Positions 1 through 8,373 of a stretch of DNA of 64,000 nucleotides are shown here, one piece after another; within the stretch, counting starts at the first letter, position 1, and each line of letters begins with the position of its first letter. The translations under genes and the position numbers were made by a program. Origin of the DNA: Halopseudomonas xiamenensis (GTDB lineage: Bacteria; Pseudomonadota; Gammaproteobacteria; Pseudomonadales; Pseudomonadaceae); NCBI RefSeq assembly GCF_014219065.1, contig NZ_JACLGO010000001.1, forward strand, positions 186,001-250,000. Reading direction: 5' to 3'. The notes below the pieces were generated by a model that saw only the letters and a list, made by a program, of their open reading frames with translations, ran no database searches and had not been told where the DNA came from.

Positions 1-134
1 GAGACTGGGTGGAGTCCTGCACGGCATTGATCGAACACTGGGATGGCAGCATCAGCCAGTATCGCTGGGCGGAAGCGCCGGCAACGGCAGCGGAGCGCCT
101 GGAAGGCGTGGAGAAGGTGCCAGACGCGGTTTGA
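1..134 (+). CDS. C-terminal end of an unidentified protein (partial)
   Basis: An open frame runs from the window edge and stops with TGA at 132-134, giving 43 residues. The peptide is rich in Glu and Ala (it includes ALIEHWDGSISQYRWAEAP) and looks coding, but it is too short for a family assignment. It ends 9 bp before the convergent cyaB stop codon, which fits a real gene end. I do not recognise the product. Confidence 0.5.
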   Translation, partial: DWVESCTALIEHWDGSISQYRWAEAPATAAERLEGVEKVPDAV

Positions 135-143
135 CTGCAGCTG

Positions 144-1523
144 CTAGATGATCACCTTGTCCCGCAGCTTGCGGGCTGCCAGTTCCAGTGCCTTGACGAT
201 CTCTTCCTTGTCGTAGTTGCGGATGCCATTGGTGTCCAGGTACATGGAGAAGCCGGGCAGCTCGTGCTCGACGAAGGTAGGTGCGGCGCCCAGGTCGCGG
301 CGCAGGCCGACCACCTGGTAGATCTGGACTGGTCGGGTGAAGCCCTTGACGTTGATATGGCCCTTGTCGCGGCACATGACCAGGTCCTTGGTCAGCGACC
401 AGGTTTCATGCGGGATCAATATCTCACCGGCTTCGGCGGCACTCTCCAGGCGGCTGGCCAGGTTCACCTCGCGGCCGATGATGGTGTAGTCCATGCGCAT
501 GTCGGCACCGAAGTTGCCCACCGTGCAGTAGCCGGTACTCAGGCCCATGCGGATTTCCAGTGGCCGGGTGATGCCCTGGCTGCGCCACTGCTGGCGCAGC
601 ACCTTCATGTGCTTGCGCATGGCGATGGCCATGCATACCGCGGCCTCGGCATCCTGCTTGGCGCCGCGGCTGACCGGATCGCCGAAGAACACCATGACGC
701 TATCGCCGATGAACTTGTCGATGGTGCCGCCGTACTGCAGGGCGATGCGTGACATCTCGTTGAGATAGTTGTTCAGCAGGTCGGTCAGCGCCTCGGCTTC
801 CATTTCCTCGGCCAGCTCGGTGAAGCCACGAATGTCGGAGAAGAACACCGTCAGCTTCTTGCGCCGGGTTTCCAGGGTGACCCGCTGGTTGCCGGAGAAG
901 ATCGACTGCCATACCTGTGGTGACAGGTACTTGGCCAGGTTGCTGGTCAGCTCGGCGGTCTTCTCCTGTTCGGCGCTGATCAACTGCTGCGCATGTTCCA
1001 GGCGCCGCCCCTGGCGGTAGACGAAGGCGGCGATGATGACCATGAACACACCGCCGCTGGCCAGGCTGCAGAAGGCCAGCAGTGGGCTGCTGGCCAATTG
1101 CGGCGCCGGTGTCAGCAGGGCCGCCGAGAGCATGGTGCCGGTAAGGGTCAGCAGGATGGCGCAGAACAGGTACAGGGGGCCGCCGATGATGATGCTGGCG
1201 AAGCTGATCAGCAATACCAGTACCAGGCTGGGCACCATGCTGAACTGGCACAGGGTGATGAATACACCGGTATGCAGGGCATCCAGCGCCAGCAGCAACA
1301 GGTTCAGGTTGCGCCGGCCAGCCTTGCGCCGCACCTCGGCGATCACCCGCAGTGCATGGGGGTAGATCAACGCGTAGAGCGTGACGCCACCGAGCAGCGG
1401 CGTGAGACCCTGCTCATGGATGAGAGCGGCGAAGATAATCGCCACGCACAGGTAGGCCATGACCCTGGAATAATAACCTTCCAGCGGCGGTCGGACCGGT
1501 TGTATGCGGGTTTGCAAAGTCAT
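144..1523 (-). CDS. cyaB: Class III adenylate cyclase with MASE2 membrane domain (CyaB)
   Basis: Makes cAMP from ATP; in Pseudomonas CyaB feeds the Vfr virulence/surface-sensing regulator. The first ~180 residues are a multi-helix membrane domain of the MASE2 type. A cyclase homology domain follows from about residue 210 and begins FFSDIRGFTELAEE. The first metal Asp lies in FSDIRG and the second in FIGDSVMVFFGD. The adenine-selecting Lys is in TIDKFIGD and Asp in MDYTIIGR; the transition-state Asn/Arg are in VNLASRLE, so the enzyme looks fully competent. I chose ATG at 1523, which has an AGGGAA-like ribosome site upstream; an in-frame ATG 11 codons earlier has less support. At 459 residues it is close to P. 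aeruginosa CyaB. Confidence 0.9.
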   Translation of the reverse strand: MTLQTRIQPVRPPLEGYYSRVMAYLCVAIIFAALIHEQGLTPLLGGVTLYALIYPHALRVIAEVRRKAGRRNLNLLLLALDALHTGVFITLCQFSMVPSLVLVLLISFASIIIGGPLYLFCAILLTLTGTMLSAALLTPAPQLASSPLLAFCSLASGGVFMVIIAAFVYRQGRRLEHAQQLISAEQEKTAELTSNLAKYLSPQVWQSIFSGNQRVTLETRRKKLTVFFSDIRGFTELAEEMEAEALTDLLNNYLNEMSRIALQYGGTIDKFIGDSVMVFFGDPVSRGAKQDAEAAVCMAIAMRKHMKVLRQQWRSQGITRPLEIRMGLSTGYCTVGNFGADMRMDYTIIGREVNLASRLESAAEAGEILIPHETWSLTKDLVMCRDKGHINVKGFTRPVQIYQVVGLRRDLGAAPTFVEHELPGFSMYLDTNGIRNYDKEEIVKALELAARKLRDKVII

Positions 1524-1633
1524 GATCAGTCGTTCCCTGGCCTGATGGACCGGCATTGCTGATCAGCATGGTAGAGCTGATCGGTCCGATATGCCAGACC
1601 GATCTTGATATGCGCGCAGAGGGGGGATGGGTC

Positions 1634-2200
1634 TCAGGCGTACACGGACTGACGCGGCCGTGCGAACACCCGCCGCAGCATGGGCTCGAAGAATTCCAGT
1701 GGCTCGGATGGATAGTCCTGATCGAAGGCCGGCGCATCGTACAGCGCGCAGAATTCGGCGGTGCGCTGGTACAGCGGATGATCCTTGAACTGCTCGCGCA
1801 GGTGCCGGTCCATTCCCAGGTGATGGAAGAAGTAATAGCCCTGGAACACGCCGTGCTTCTCCACCATCCACAGGTTCTCTTCCGAGACGAAGGGCTTGAG
1901 CATGGCGGCGGCGATATCCGGATGGTTGTAGCTGCCGAGGGTGTCGCCGATGTCGTGCAGCAGTGCGCAGATCACGTACTCCTCATCACGCCCATCGCGG
2001 TGCGCGCGGGTGGCGGTCTGCAGCGAGTGTTGCAGGCGGTCGATGGGAAAGCCACCGAAGTCGCCGTCGAGCAGTTTCAGGTGCGTAAGGATGCGGTCAG
2101 GCAACTGCTGGGCAAAGGGACGGAAATGACCGGCAATGATACCCCAGTCCTCGGCAGTACCTTCCTGCATGGCGCGGAAGGTGGCGCGCTGTTCGCTCAT
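1634..2200 (-). CDS. HD-domain metal-dependent hydrolase
   Basis: A 188-residue cytoplasmic protein with an HD-type metal site: an early His in RLQHSLQTATRAHRDG, then the HD pair in ICALLHDIGD, and later conserved His in YNHPD and FFHHLGMD. This resembles small HD oxygenases/phosphohydrolases (PhnZ-like and inositol-oxygenase-like), but the substrate cannot be inferred. The start at 2200 has a very good ribosome site (AGGAGAT, 7 bp spacing); an in-frame ATG 14 codons upstream lacks one. It is a single gene between cyaB and the DUF962 gene, in the same direction. Confidence 0.8.
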   Translation of the reverse strand: MSEQRATFRAMQEGTAEDWGIIAGHFRPFAQQLPDRILTHLKLLDGDFGGFPIDRLQHSLQTATRAHRDGRDEEYVICALLHDIGDTLGSYNHPDIAAAMLKPFVSEENLWMVEKHGVFQGYYFFHHLGMDRHLREQFKDHPLYQRTAEFCALYDAPAFDQDYPSEPLEFFEPMLRRVFARPRQSVYA

Positions 2201-2348
2201 GGCATATCTCCTCTGATTGTCGTTATGCCGGCGATGGTACACCGCTGGCGCTGGCGTAACTGTCGGCTGCTGGACAGTCTGAGGGCGCCGCCTGCTTGAT
2301 CCTGAAGTTTACAGGGTCCGCTGCAGGTACCCGGCGTGGGCCGAGGTC

Positions 2349-2426
2349 GGGGTGTAGCGCCCCTGCGCTACGCCTGCGGAGTGGCGGGAGATACCGCTGT
2401 CGTCGAGCAGGCGCTCGACAACCCGG
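2349..2426. repeat. Two-hairpin intergenic repeat, single unit
   Basis: One unit of the family found at eight other places in this window. Hairpin 1 is GTAGCGC-loop-GCGCTAC and hairpin 2 is TCGTCGAGC-loop-GCTCGACAA, separated by about 30 bp. It lies just beyond the 3' end of the DUF962 gene and ahead of the HD-domain gene. Confidence 0.85.
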
Positions 2427-2431
2427 CATTG

Positions 2432-2764
2432 CTAGAAGCGAATGCGCCCGGTGAGCATGTCCCTGAGCATTACCCAGTCACCCATGAAACTGTACAGGGG
2501 GTATTTGAAGGTCGCCGGGCGGTTCTTCTCGAAGAAGAAATGGCCGACCCAGGCGAAACCGTAACCGGCCACCGGCAGGGCCAGCAGCCACCAGCCATTG
2601 CCGCTGAGAATGGCCCAGGCCAGGATCGCCAGGACCAGCAGGCTGCCGACATAATGCAGGCGCCGGCTGGTGTCGTTGCGGTGTTCGCTGAGATAGAACG
2701 GATAGAACTCGGCGAACGAGTGGAATTCACCGGTGGCGGTTTTCGAAGTCTCACTGGCAGGCAT
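2432..2764 (-). CDS. DUF962 / Mpo1-like membrane protein
   Basis: A 110-residue protein with the DUF962 signature: F-x-EFYPFYLSEHRND near residues 17-30, RRLHYVGS at about 34-41, two hydrophobic helices at about 42-75, and a terminal FEKNRPATFKYPLYSFMGD segment. Yeast Mpo1 of this family is an iron-dependent dioxygenase in 2-hydroxy fatty acid alpha-oxidation; the bacterial role is not established. The conserved His residues (SEH, LHYVG, GHFFFEKNRP) are present, so activity is possible. The 3' end abuts the repeat at 2349-2426. Confidence 0.85.
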   Translation of the reverse strand: MPASETSKTATGEFHSFAEFYPFYLSEHRNDTSRRLHYVGSLLVLAILAWAILSGNGWWLLALPVAGYGFAWVGHFFFEKNRPATFKYPLYSFMGDWVMLRDMLTGRIRF

Positions 2765-2836
2765 GGAAGGCTCCCTTTATTGTTCTGTTCGACCTGGTTG
2801 TTGCTATGCTGCGCAACTCATGTTTCTGGAGTCTTG

Positions 2837-3406
2837 ATGATAATGGACGCACTGAGCGCATTGCACAACCGGGTTTCCATGCCACGTCTGACCGGGCCGG
2901 CGCCCACTGCCGAGCAGCAACAGGCGCTGTTCCAGGCCGCCCTGCGGGCGCCGGACCATGCCTGGCTGCGGCCCTGGCGGTTCCTGGTGCTGGAGGGCGA
3001 GGCGCTGGAGCGTCTGGGCGATCTGTTCCACGCCGCCGCCCTGGCGAAAACCGGCGACCCGACGACCGAGGCGGTGCAGCGCGCACGTAGCCTGCCGCTG
3101 CGCGCACCCTTGATGATCATCGCCATCAGCAGTCCCAGGCCACATCCCAAGGTGCCCGAGCAGGAGCAGGACATGTCCTGCGCTGTGGCGGTCGGCAACA
3201 TGCTGGTCGCCGCCCATGCCATGGGGCTGGGCGCGGTCTGGCGTACCGGTGAGCCGGCCTATGACCCGCTGATCCGGGAGGGGCTGGGGTTGGCGGCGGC
3301 GGAGAAGATCATCGCCTTCCTGTATGTCGGTCAGTCGTTGGGGGAAGGCAAGGCGGTACCGGCATTGGACTCGCGGGACTTCTTCCGGCGCTGGCCGGTG
3401 GAATGA
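2837..3406 (+). CDS. Nitroreductase family protein (YdjA-like)
   Basis: A 189-residue FMN-dependent oxidoreductase of the small nitroreductase family. An Arg-containing phosphate-binding stretch (LRAPDHAWLRPWRF) lies near residues 35-48, and the family's AVGNMLVAAHAMGLGAVWRTG segment near 118-138. E. coli YdjA is the nearest type I recall. The start is ATG at 2837, with a second ATG two codons later at 2843; GGAGT lies just upstream. The final 76 bp overlap, tail to tail, the 3' end of the histidine kinase gene on the other strand. Confidence 0.85.
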   Translation: MIMDALSALHNRVSMPRLTGPAPTAEQQQALFQAALRAPDHAWLRPWRFLVLEGEALERLGDLFHAAALAKTGDPTTEAVQRARSLPLRAPLMIIAISSPRPHPKVPEQEQDMSCAVAVGNMLVAAHAMGLGAVWRTGEPAYDPLIREGLGLAAAEKIIAFLYVGQSLGEGKAVPALDSRDFFRRWPVE

Positions 3407-4719
3407 CTACCTCGCGGTAGATACAGGCGTGCCTGCAGTCCGCCTGCATCGCCATTGCTGAAGCTCAGGCTGCCGCCATGTCGCGCTACCGCACGCCGGG
3501 CGATGGCCAGCCCCAGGCCGTGACCACTGTCGGTCGGCTGGCCGGGCACCCGGGCGAAGGGTTCGCCAAGCCGTTCCAGCCACTCCTCGGGCACGCCTGG
3601 CCCCTGGTCGGTGATGATTACCTCGCAGCCGCGGACATCGGCGCTCAGGCTGACGCTGATATGTCCGTGTGGCGGGGAGAAGCGCAGCGCATTGCGCAGC
3701 AGGTTGTCCAGCGCACTGGAGATCTGGTCCGCCCAGCCGTGCAGCTCGCAGCCAGTGGCGCCGTGAATGTCCAGGCTCTGGGTGTCGGCGGCGAAGCGGG
3801 CATCCTCGACCGCGGTGGCGACCAGTTGATCCAGCTGGAACGGGGCGGCCGGCATGTCCCGGGCATCGAGTCGGCTGAGGGTCAGGATATCGCCGATCAG
3901 GCTGTCCAGCCGGCTGCATTCGCGGTCCAGCCGGTCCCATAGCGGATCGTCCGCGCTCAACCCCTGCTTGCTGCCCAGGGCCAGGCCGATGCGCAGCCGG
4001 GCCAGCGGCGAGCGCAGCTCATGGGAGATGTCGCGCATCAGTTGGTTCTGGCTGTTGAGCAGGCTCTGCACCCGTTCGGCCATGCTGTGGAAGCGCCGCG
4101 ACAGCTGGCCGATTTCATCCCGTCGCCGACCGATGCGCGTCAGTGCTCTGGCATCGAAGCGTCCCGCGGCCAGGTCTTCGGCGGCCACCCCGAGTTTCTG
4201 CAGTGGCGCGGTCAGGTAGCGGCTCAGCAACAGGCTCAGCAGGGCCAGTAGCAGCATGACCATGGTGATATTGGAGAGCATGGCCAGCGGGGTGCGCTGC
4301 CAGCGGAACAGCTCCTGCGCCGGGACGTGCAGCAGCAACTGATAGGAGGCCTGCTCGGAGTCCCAGGCCAGCTGGAACAGGCGCCCATGGCGGGTGCGTT
4401 GCTCGGCGCCGGCAAGATTCGGTGCCTCGTAGCGGGGCAGGGTGGGTAGGGTGCCGCGGACCAGGCGTTGGCCCTGGCTGTCGAACAGTTCGGCGCGCAG
4501 GCGATGCCGTTGCTGCTGGCGCTCCAGCCATTGCTGGGCGTCCATCGGACCCTGGCGTTCATAGACGGTGACCAGTTGCTCGCTGAAATCGCGCAACTGG
4601 GGATGAAACTGCAGCAGCAACCAGTCCTGCTGCAGGGCGCGGCTGATCAGGAAGCCCGAGCCACCCACCAGCAGGGTGGCCAGCCAGAGAACGGCGAAGA
4701 CCTTCCAGAACAGCCGCAT
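3331..4719 (-). CDS. cpxA: Sensor histidine kinase CpxA
   Basis: Inner-membrane sensor kinase of the envelope-stress pair. An N-terminal helix (residues 5-27), a periplasmic domain to about 145 and a second helix at about 147-168 are followed by a HAMP linker. The H-box is MRDISHELRSPLARL with the phosphorylated His. The N-box is DNLLRNALRFSP, and G-boxes DQGPGVPEE and GHGLGLAIARR mark the ATP domain. The gene starts 5 bp after cpxP. The last ~25 residues (from about GSHSTGQRRKK) extend beyond the usual kinase end and are encoded antisense to the nitroreductase C-terminus, so they may be non-functional read-through. Confidence 0.85.
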   Translation of the reverse strand: MRLFWKVFAVLWLATLLVGGSGFLISRALQQDWLLLQFHPQLRDFSEQLVTVYERQGPMDAQQWLERQQQRHRLRAELFDSQGQRLVRGTLPTLPRYEAPNLAGAEQRTRHGRLFQLAWDSEQASYQLLLHVPAQELFRWQRTPLAMLSNITMVMLLLALLSLLLSRYLTAPLQKLGVAAEDLAAGRFDARALTRIGRRRDEIGQLSRRFHSMAERVQSLLNSQNQLMRDISHELRSPLARLRIGLALGSKQGLSADDPLWDRLDRECSRLDSLIGDILTLSRLDARDMPAAPFQLDQLVATAVEDARFAADTQSLDIHGATGCELHGWADQISSALDNLLRNALRFSPPHGHISVSLSADVRGCEVIITDQGPGVPEEWLERLGEPFARVPGQPTDSGHGLGLAIARRAVARHGGSLSFSNGDAGGLQARLYLPRGSHSTGQRRKKSRESNAGTALPSPND

Positions 4720-4724
4720 GGGCC

Positions 4725-5114
4725 TCAGTTACTCCCGCTGTCGGCTTTGTCGGCCGGGGCACGCTCACCACGGTGCGGGCGGCCCTTGCGCTCATGGCGT
4801 TCCTGCATGTGCTTCTGCATCTTCTCGCGGCGCTCCTCGCGCAGCTGCTGCAGCTTGGTGCGCTGCTCATCGGTGAGGATGGCATCGACCTTCTGCTGCT
4901 TCTCTTCGCGCAGGGCCTTCATTTTCTCGAACTGTTCGCTGTGCACGGCCCGCAGCTGTTCCTGCTGCTCGGTGGTCAGTTGCAGTTCGCTGGCCATCCG
5001 TTCCAGGTGTCGTTCATGGTGCTTGCCGGTATTGGCTGCATCGGGCGCGGCCAGCGCGGCGCCGGCGGTAGCGGTGGTCAAGGCGAACAGGCCTGCGATC
5101 AAGGTCTTTTTCAT
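4725..5114 (-). CDS. cpxP: Periplasmic Spy/CpxP-family chaperone
   Basis: A 129-residue protein with a Sec signal peptide (MKKTLIAGLFALTTATAGAALA) followed by a highly charged helical domain. It carries the two LTxxQ motifs that define this family (LTTEQ and LTDEQ). Family members bind unfolded periplasmic proteins and damp Cpx signalling. The start has AGGAG 8 bp upstream. Its position between cpxR and cpxA, in the same direction, suggests the feedback partner is co-expressed with the two-component system; in E. coli cpxP is divergent instead. Confidence 0.85.
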   Translation of the reverse strand: MKKTLIAGLFALTTATAGAALAAPDAANTGKHHERHLERMASELQLTTEQQEQLRAVHSEQFEKMKALREEKQQKVDAILTDEQRTKLQQLREERREKMQKHMQERHERKGRPHRGERAPADKADSGSN

Positions 5115-5226
5115 GGCTGTAGCTCCTGGTTTTGCTGCAGGCCGGTGAATCCGGCCATTGCTCAGCAGTCTATCGAGCTGGATGTCAGCCGACGCCGGTG
5201 CTTGGTAAAGGCAATGTAAAGCTTGG

Positions 5227-5910
5227 TCAAGCGTACAGATACCCTCGTCCGCGCACCGACTGGATGCGGTTGCGGCCATCGGGATGCAGGCCCAGCTTGC
5301 GCCGCAGGTTGCTCATGTGCATGTCCAGGCTGCGGTCGTAGGGCCCCAGCGGCTTGCCCAGCGCCTGGCGTGACAGCGTCTGGCGGTCGATGAGCTGGCC
5401 GGGGTGCTCCAGCAGTTCGCGCAGGATCAGCGCCTCGGTCTGGGTCAGTGGCAGCAGCTCGTCATTCTGCCAGGCCATCAGGCTGCCGGTGTCCATGCGC
5501 AGATCGCCGACCTGCAGGGTCGGGCCATCCGCCGCCGGCGCACTGCGGCGCAACAGCGCCCGTAGCCGTGCGACCAGCTCGCGCGGGTCGCACGGCTTGG
5601 CCAGGTAATCGTCGGCGCCCAGTTCCAGGCCGAGAATGCGGTCCACCGGCTCGCCCCGGGCACTGAGCATCAGCAGCGGGGTATTGCAGGTCTGGCGCAG
5701 TGCACGCAGCACCTCCAGGCCGTTCATGCCGGGCAGCATCATGTCCAGCACTATGGCTTCATAGCTGCCGGCCCGGGCCGCCTCCAGTCCGGCGGCGCCG
5801 TCGTGCACGCTGGTCAGGCTGAATCCTTCGGCCTGCAACCAGGAACCCAGCAGTTCGCAGAGTTCCTGGTCGTCGTCGATCATCAGGATATGCTGTTTCA
5901 ATTGAGCCAC
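5227..5910 (-). CDS. cpxR: Response regulator CpxR (OmpR family)
   Basis: A receiver domain (acidic pocket in HILMIDDDQE, phospho-acceptor Asp in IVLDMMLPGMNG, Lys in YLAKPCDP) is joined to a winged-helix DNA-binding domain that ends RGRGYLYA. It works with the CpxA kinase encoded downstream. No ATG fits the receiver start. I use GTG at 5910, which gives MAQLKQHILMIDDD. TTG at 5901 is an equally serious candidate because it overlaps the upstream stop codon by 4 bp (TTGA), suggesting translational coupling. Neither has a strong ribosome site. Confidence 0.85.
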   Translation of the reverse strand: MAQLKQHILMIDDDQELCELLGSWLQAEGFSLTSVHDGAAGLEAARAGSYEAIVLDMMLPGMNGLEVLRALRQTCNTPLLMLSARGEPVDRILGLELGADDYLAKPCDPRELVARLRALLRRSAPAADGPTLQVGDLRMDTGSLMAWQNDELLPLTQTEALILRELLEHPGQLIDRQTLSRQALGKPLGPYDRSLDMHMSNLRRKLGLHPDGRNRIQSVRGRGYLYA

Positions 5911-6305
5911 ATGCTGCGTTTGCGGCGACCACCGAGCTGCGCCAGCAGCCAGCCGGCCAGTAGGCTCAGTGCAACCGTGCTGCCGCCGATGATGAACCAC
6001 TTGCGTTGCTGTTCCTCACGGCGGCTGTCGGCCAGTTGCTCCATGGCCGACAGGCGGTCGCGCAGGGCCAGGTTCTGTTCGGTCAGGCGCTCGACCTGGG
6101 TGCTGTCGACGCTGTTGGCCAGCTCGTCAGCCAGGCGTTGGCGCTCGGCCTCGACCTTGGCCAGCTCGGCCTGCAGGGTGCCGACATCCTGCTCGCCCGC
6201 AACGACTGCCTCCGCTTCAGTCGGAGCATCGACCGGTTGGGCCAGCAACGGCAATGGCAACAGCAGGATGCTGAGCAAGGGCAGCATCGCGGGGCGGATG
6301 GACAT
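5898..6305 (-). CDS. Small coiled-coil membrane protein preceding cpxR
   Basis: A 135-residue protein with a signal sequence (SIRPAMLPLLSILLLPLPLLAQ), an acidic linker, a predicted coiled coil (about 45-100, rich in EVERxxLADELA-type heptads) and a C-terminal helix (about 108-126) followed by RRKRSMWLN. The coiled coil plus tail anchor resembles the C-terminal half of YgiM/TIGR04211 SH3-domain proteins, but no SH3 domain is present. The ATG at 6305 has a perfect AGGAG site 7 bp upstream. It overlaps cpxR, so it is probably the first gene of that operon. Function unknown. Confidence 0.75.
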   Translation of the reverse strand: MSIRPAMLPLLSILLLPLPLLAQPVDAPTEAEAVVAGEQDVGTLQAELAKVEAERQRLADELANSVDSTQVERLTEQNLALRDRLSAMEQLADSRREEQQRKWFIIGGSTVALSLLAGWLLAQLGGRRKRSMWLN

Positions 6306-6324
6306 TCTGACTCTCCTCATGACA

Positions 6325-6627
6325 TCAGGCCGGCAGGACGCGTTTGAACGGCTTCACCAGCACCTGATCATATACGCCGGCGGCGATATAGGGGTCGGCA
6401 TCGGCCCAGCTGCGAGCCTGCTCCAGGGAGGCGAACTCGGCCACTACCAGGCTACCGGTGAAGCCGGCGCTGCCGGGGTCGTTGGAGTCGATGGCCGGGT
6501 GCGGGCCGGCCAGCAGCAGGCGGCCTTCGTCCTGCAGTTGCTGCAGGCGGGCGAGGTGCGCCGGGCGGGCTGCCAGGCGGGCGTCGAGGGTGCCGGGGGC
6601 GTCGCTGGCCATGATGGCGTAGAACAT
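6325..6627 (-). CDS. yciI: YciI family protein
   Basis: A 100-residue ferredoxin-like-fold protein beginning [12 protein letters not shown], with the YciI core [22 protein letters not shown], the conserved Asp in [19 protein letters not shown], and the ending [22 protein letters not shown]. Family members include dehalogenase-like enzymes, but most, including this type, have no proven reaction. It lies upstream of the coiled-coil/cpxR operon with a 19 bp gap and may be its first gene. It is divergent from rnm. Confidence 0.88.
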   Translation of the reverse strand: MFYAIMASDAPGTLDARLAARPAHLARLQQLQDEGRLLLAGPHPAIDSNDPGSAGFTGSLVVAEFASLEQARSWADADPYIAAGVYDQVLVKPFKRVLPA

Positions 6628-6752
6628 AGTGTTTCCTTAGTTGACGGTTACGATGGACGATAAACGGTAACTTATGCCATTCGGTTAGGTGTTGTCAGTG
6701 TCCAGACGGCATAATAGCCAAATTCTTTCATCGAATAAGCAGGGGCTGTTGA

Positions 6753-7622
6753 GTGTTGGTAGATCTGCACATGCACAGTACCGCCTCGGACGGGGTGTTG
6801 GCACCCGCCGAGTTGATGGCGCGTGCGGCGGCTGCCGGGGTCGATCTGCTGGCGCTGACCGACCACGATTGTGTCGACGGCCTGGCTGAGGCGTGGGATG
6901 CCGCGCGCAGTCACGGCATGCGCTGGGTCAGCGGTGTGGAGCTGTCGGCGCAATGGCAGGGGCATACCGTGCACGTGCTGGGCTACGCTTTCGATCCGCA
7001 GGCGAGGGTGCTGGTGGACGCCCTGGTGGCGGTGCGCGACGGCCGCTGGCAGCGTGCCGAGCAGATTGCCGCACGTCTGGCCGCCAAGCGCATGCCCGGT
7101 GCGCTGGAAGGTGCCCAGGCGATCCAGCAGGCTACCGGCAGTGACCCGCACAGCCCGCCGGCGCGCCCGCACTTCGCCGACTGGATGGTCCAGGCCGGCC
7201 ATGTGCGTGACCGTGCCGAGGCGTTCCGCAAGTGGCTGGGGGCGGGCAAGCTGGGCGATATCAAGCAGCACTGGCCGGCATTGCCGGAAGCGGTGCAACA
7301 GCTGCGTGCCAGTGGTGGTGTCGCCGTGCTGGCCCACCCCTGGCATTACGGTTTCACCCGCGCGCGCCTGCGCCGCCTGCTGCGCGATTTCGCCGAGGCC
7401 GGCGGGCGCGGCATCGAGGTGGTCAACGGCAAGCAGTCGCCCGAACAGGTGGCAGTGCTGGCACGTCTGGCCGGCGAGTTCGGATTTCTGGCCAGTTGCG
7501 GCAGCGACTTCCACCACCCGGATGCGCCATGGATGGCCCTCGGCGCGATGACGCCACTGCCCGCCAGCTGCGCTCCGCTATGGGCCGATGCCCGTTTCGC
7601 CGAGCGGGTATCTGGCTTGTGA
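6753..7622 (+). CDS. rnm: PHP-domain 3',5'-nucleotide bisphosphate phosphatase / RNase AM
   Basis: A 289-residue PHP-family metal-dependent phosphoesterase (E. coli Rnm/YciV type), which trims 5' ends of rRNAs and hydrolyses pAp. Metal ligands are visible in VDLHMHSTASDG, LTDHDCVDGL, SGVELSAQWQGHTVHVLGY, LAHPWHYGF and CGSDFHHPD. The start is GTG at 6753, with AGGGG about 8 bp upstream. yciO follows 51 bp later in the same direction, the standard Pseudomonas pairing. Confidence 0.9.
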   Translation: MLVDLHMHSTASDGVLAPAELMARAAAAGVDLLALTDHDCVDGLAEAWDAARSHGMRWVSGVELSAQWQGHTVHVLGYAFDPQARVLVDALVAVRDGRWQRAEQIAARLAAKRMPGALEGAQAIQQATGSDPHSPPARPHFADWMVQAGHVRDRAEAFRKWLGAGKLGDIKQHWPALPEAVQQLRASGGVAVLAHPWHYGFTRARLRRLLRDFAEAGGRGIEVVNGKQSPEQVAVLARLAGEFGFLASCGSDFHHPDAPWMALGAMTPLPASCAPLWADARFAERVSGL

Positions 7623-7673
7623 TGAAGCGTCCGCAGGCCCTACACTTCGATAAAACAGAATGAGAATGCAGCC

Positions 7674-8306
7674 GTGAGCCAATATTTCCAGATTCATCCG
7701 GACAATCCGCAATCGCGCCTGATCAGCCAGGCGGTGGAAATCATCCGTGGTGGTGGCGTGATCGCCTATCCGACCGACTCGGCCTATGCGCTGGGTTGCC
7801 ATCTGGGCGACAAGAACGCGCTGGAACGCATCCGCCGCCTGCGCCAGTTGGATGACAAGCACAACTTCACCCTGGTGTGCCGTGACCTGTCCGAACTGGG
7901 CGTCTACGCCAAGGTCGACAATGCCACCTTCCGCGCGTTGAAGAACAACACGCCGGGGCCCTATACCTTCATCCTGCACGCCACCACCGAAGTCCCCCGG
8001 CGCCTGCTGCACCCCAAGCGGCGCACCATCGGCCTGCGCATCCCGGACCACAGGATCACCCTGGCGCTGCTGGAGGCGCTGGGCGAGCCGCTGATGAGCG
8101 TGACGCTGATGTTGCCGGGCGAGGATCTGCCCTTGACCGATCCGGAGGATATCCGCGACCGGCTGGACAAGCAGGTCGACCTGATCATCGATGGGGGTGC
8201 CTGCAACATCGAGCCGACCACCGTGGTGGCGCTGCTCGATGGCGAAACCGAAGTACGCCGTATCGGCCTGGGTGACCCGGAACCCTTCGGCGCCAGCCGC
8301 GACTGA
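7674..8306 (+). CDS. yciO: YciO, Sua5/YrdC-type threonylcarbamoyl-AMP synthase homologue
   Basis: A 210-residue YrdC-fold protein. The nucleotide/threonine site is marked by GGVIAYPTDSAYALGC, RIRRLRQLDDKHNFTLVC and KNNTPGPYTFILHAT; the C-terminal SVTLMLPGEDLP and GGACNIEPTTVV segments are typical of YciO rather than TsaC. Its cellular role is less clear than that of TsaC, which makes the t6A precursor. The start is GTG at 7674. It precedes trpS by 67 bp. Confidence 0.88.
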   Translation: MSQYFQIHPDNPQSRLISQAVEIIRGGGVIAYPTDSAYALGCHLGDKNALERIRRLRQLDDKHNFTLVCRDLSELGVYAKVDNATFRALKNNTPGPYTFILHATTEVPRRLLHPKRRTIGLRIPDHRITLALLEALGEPLMSVTLMLPGEDLPLTDPEDIRDRLDKQVDLIIDGGACNIEPTTVVALLDGETEVRRIGLGDPEPFGASRD

Positions 8307-8373
8307 CGCCGCCGGCTGCCCGTATAATAACGACTGCCAACATGACGAATCACCAGATAATCAGGAGTGTCCC

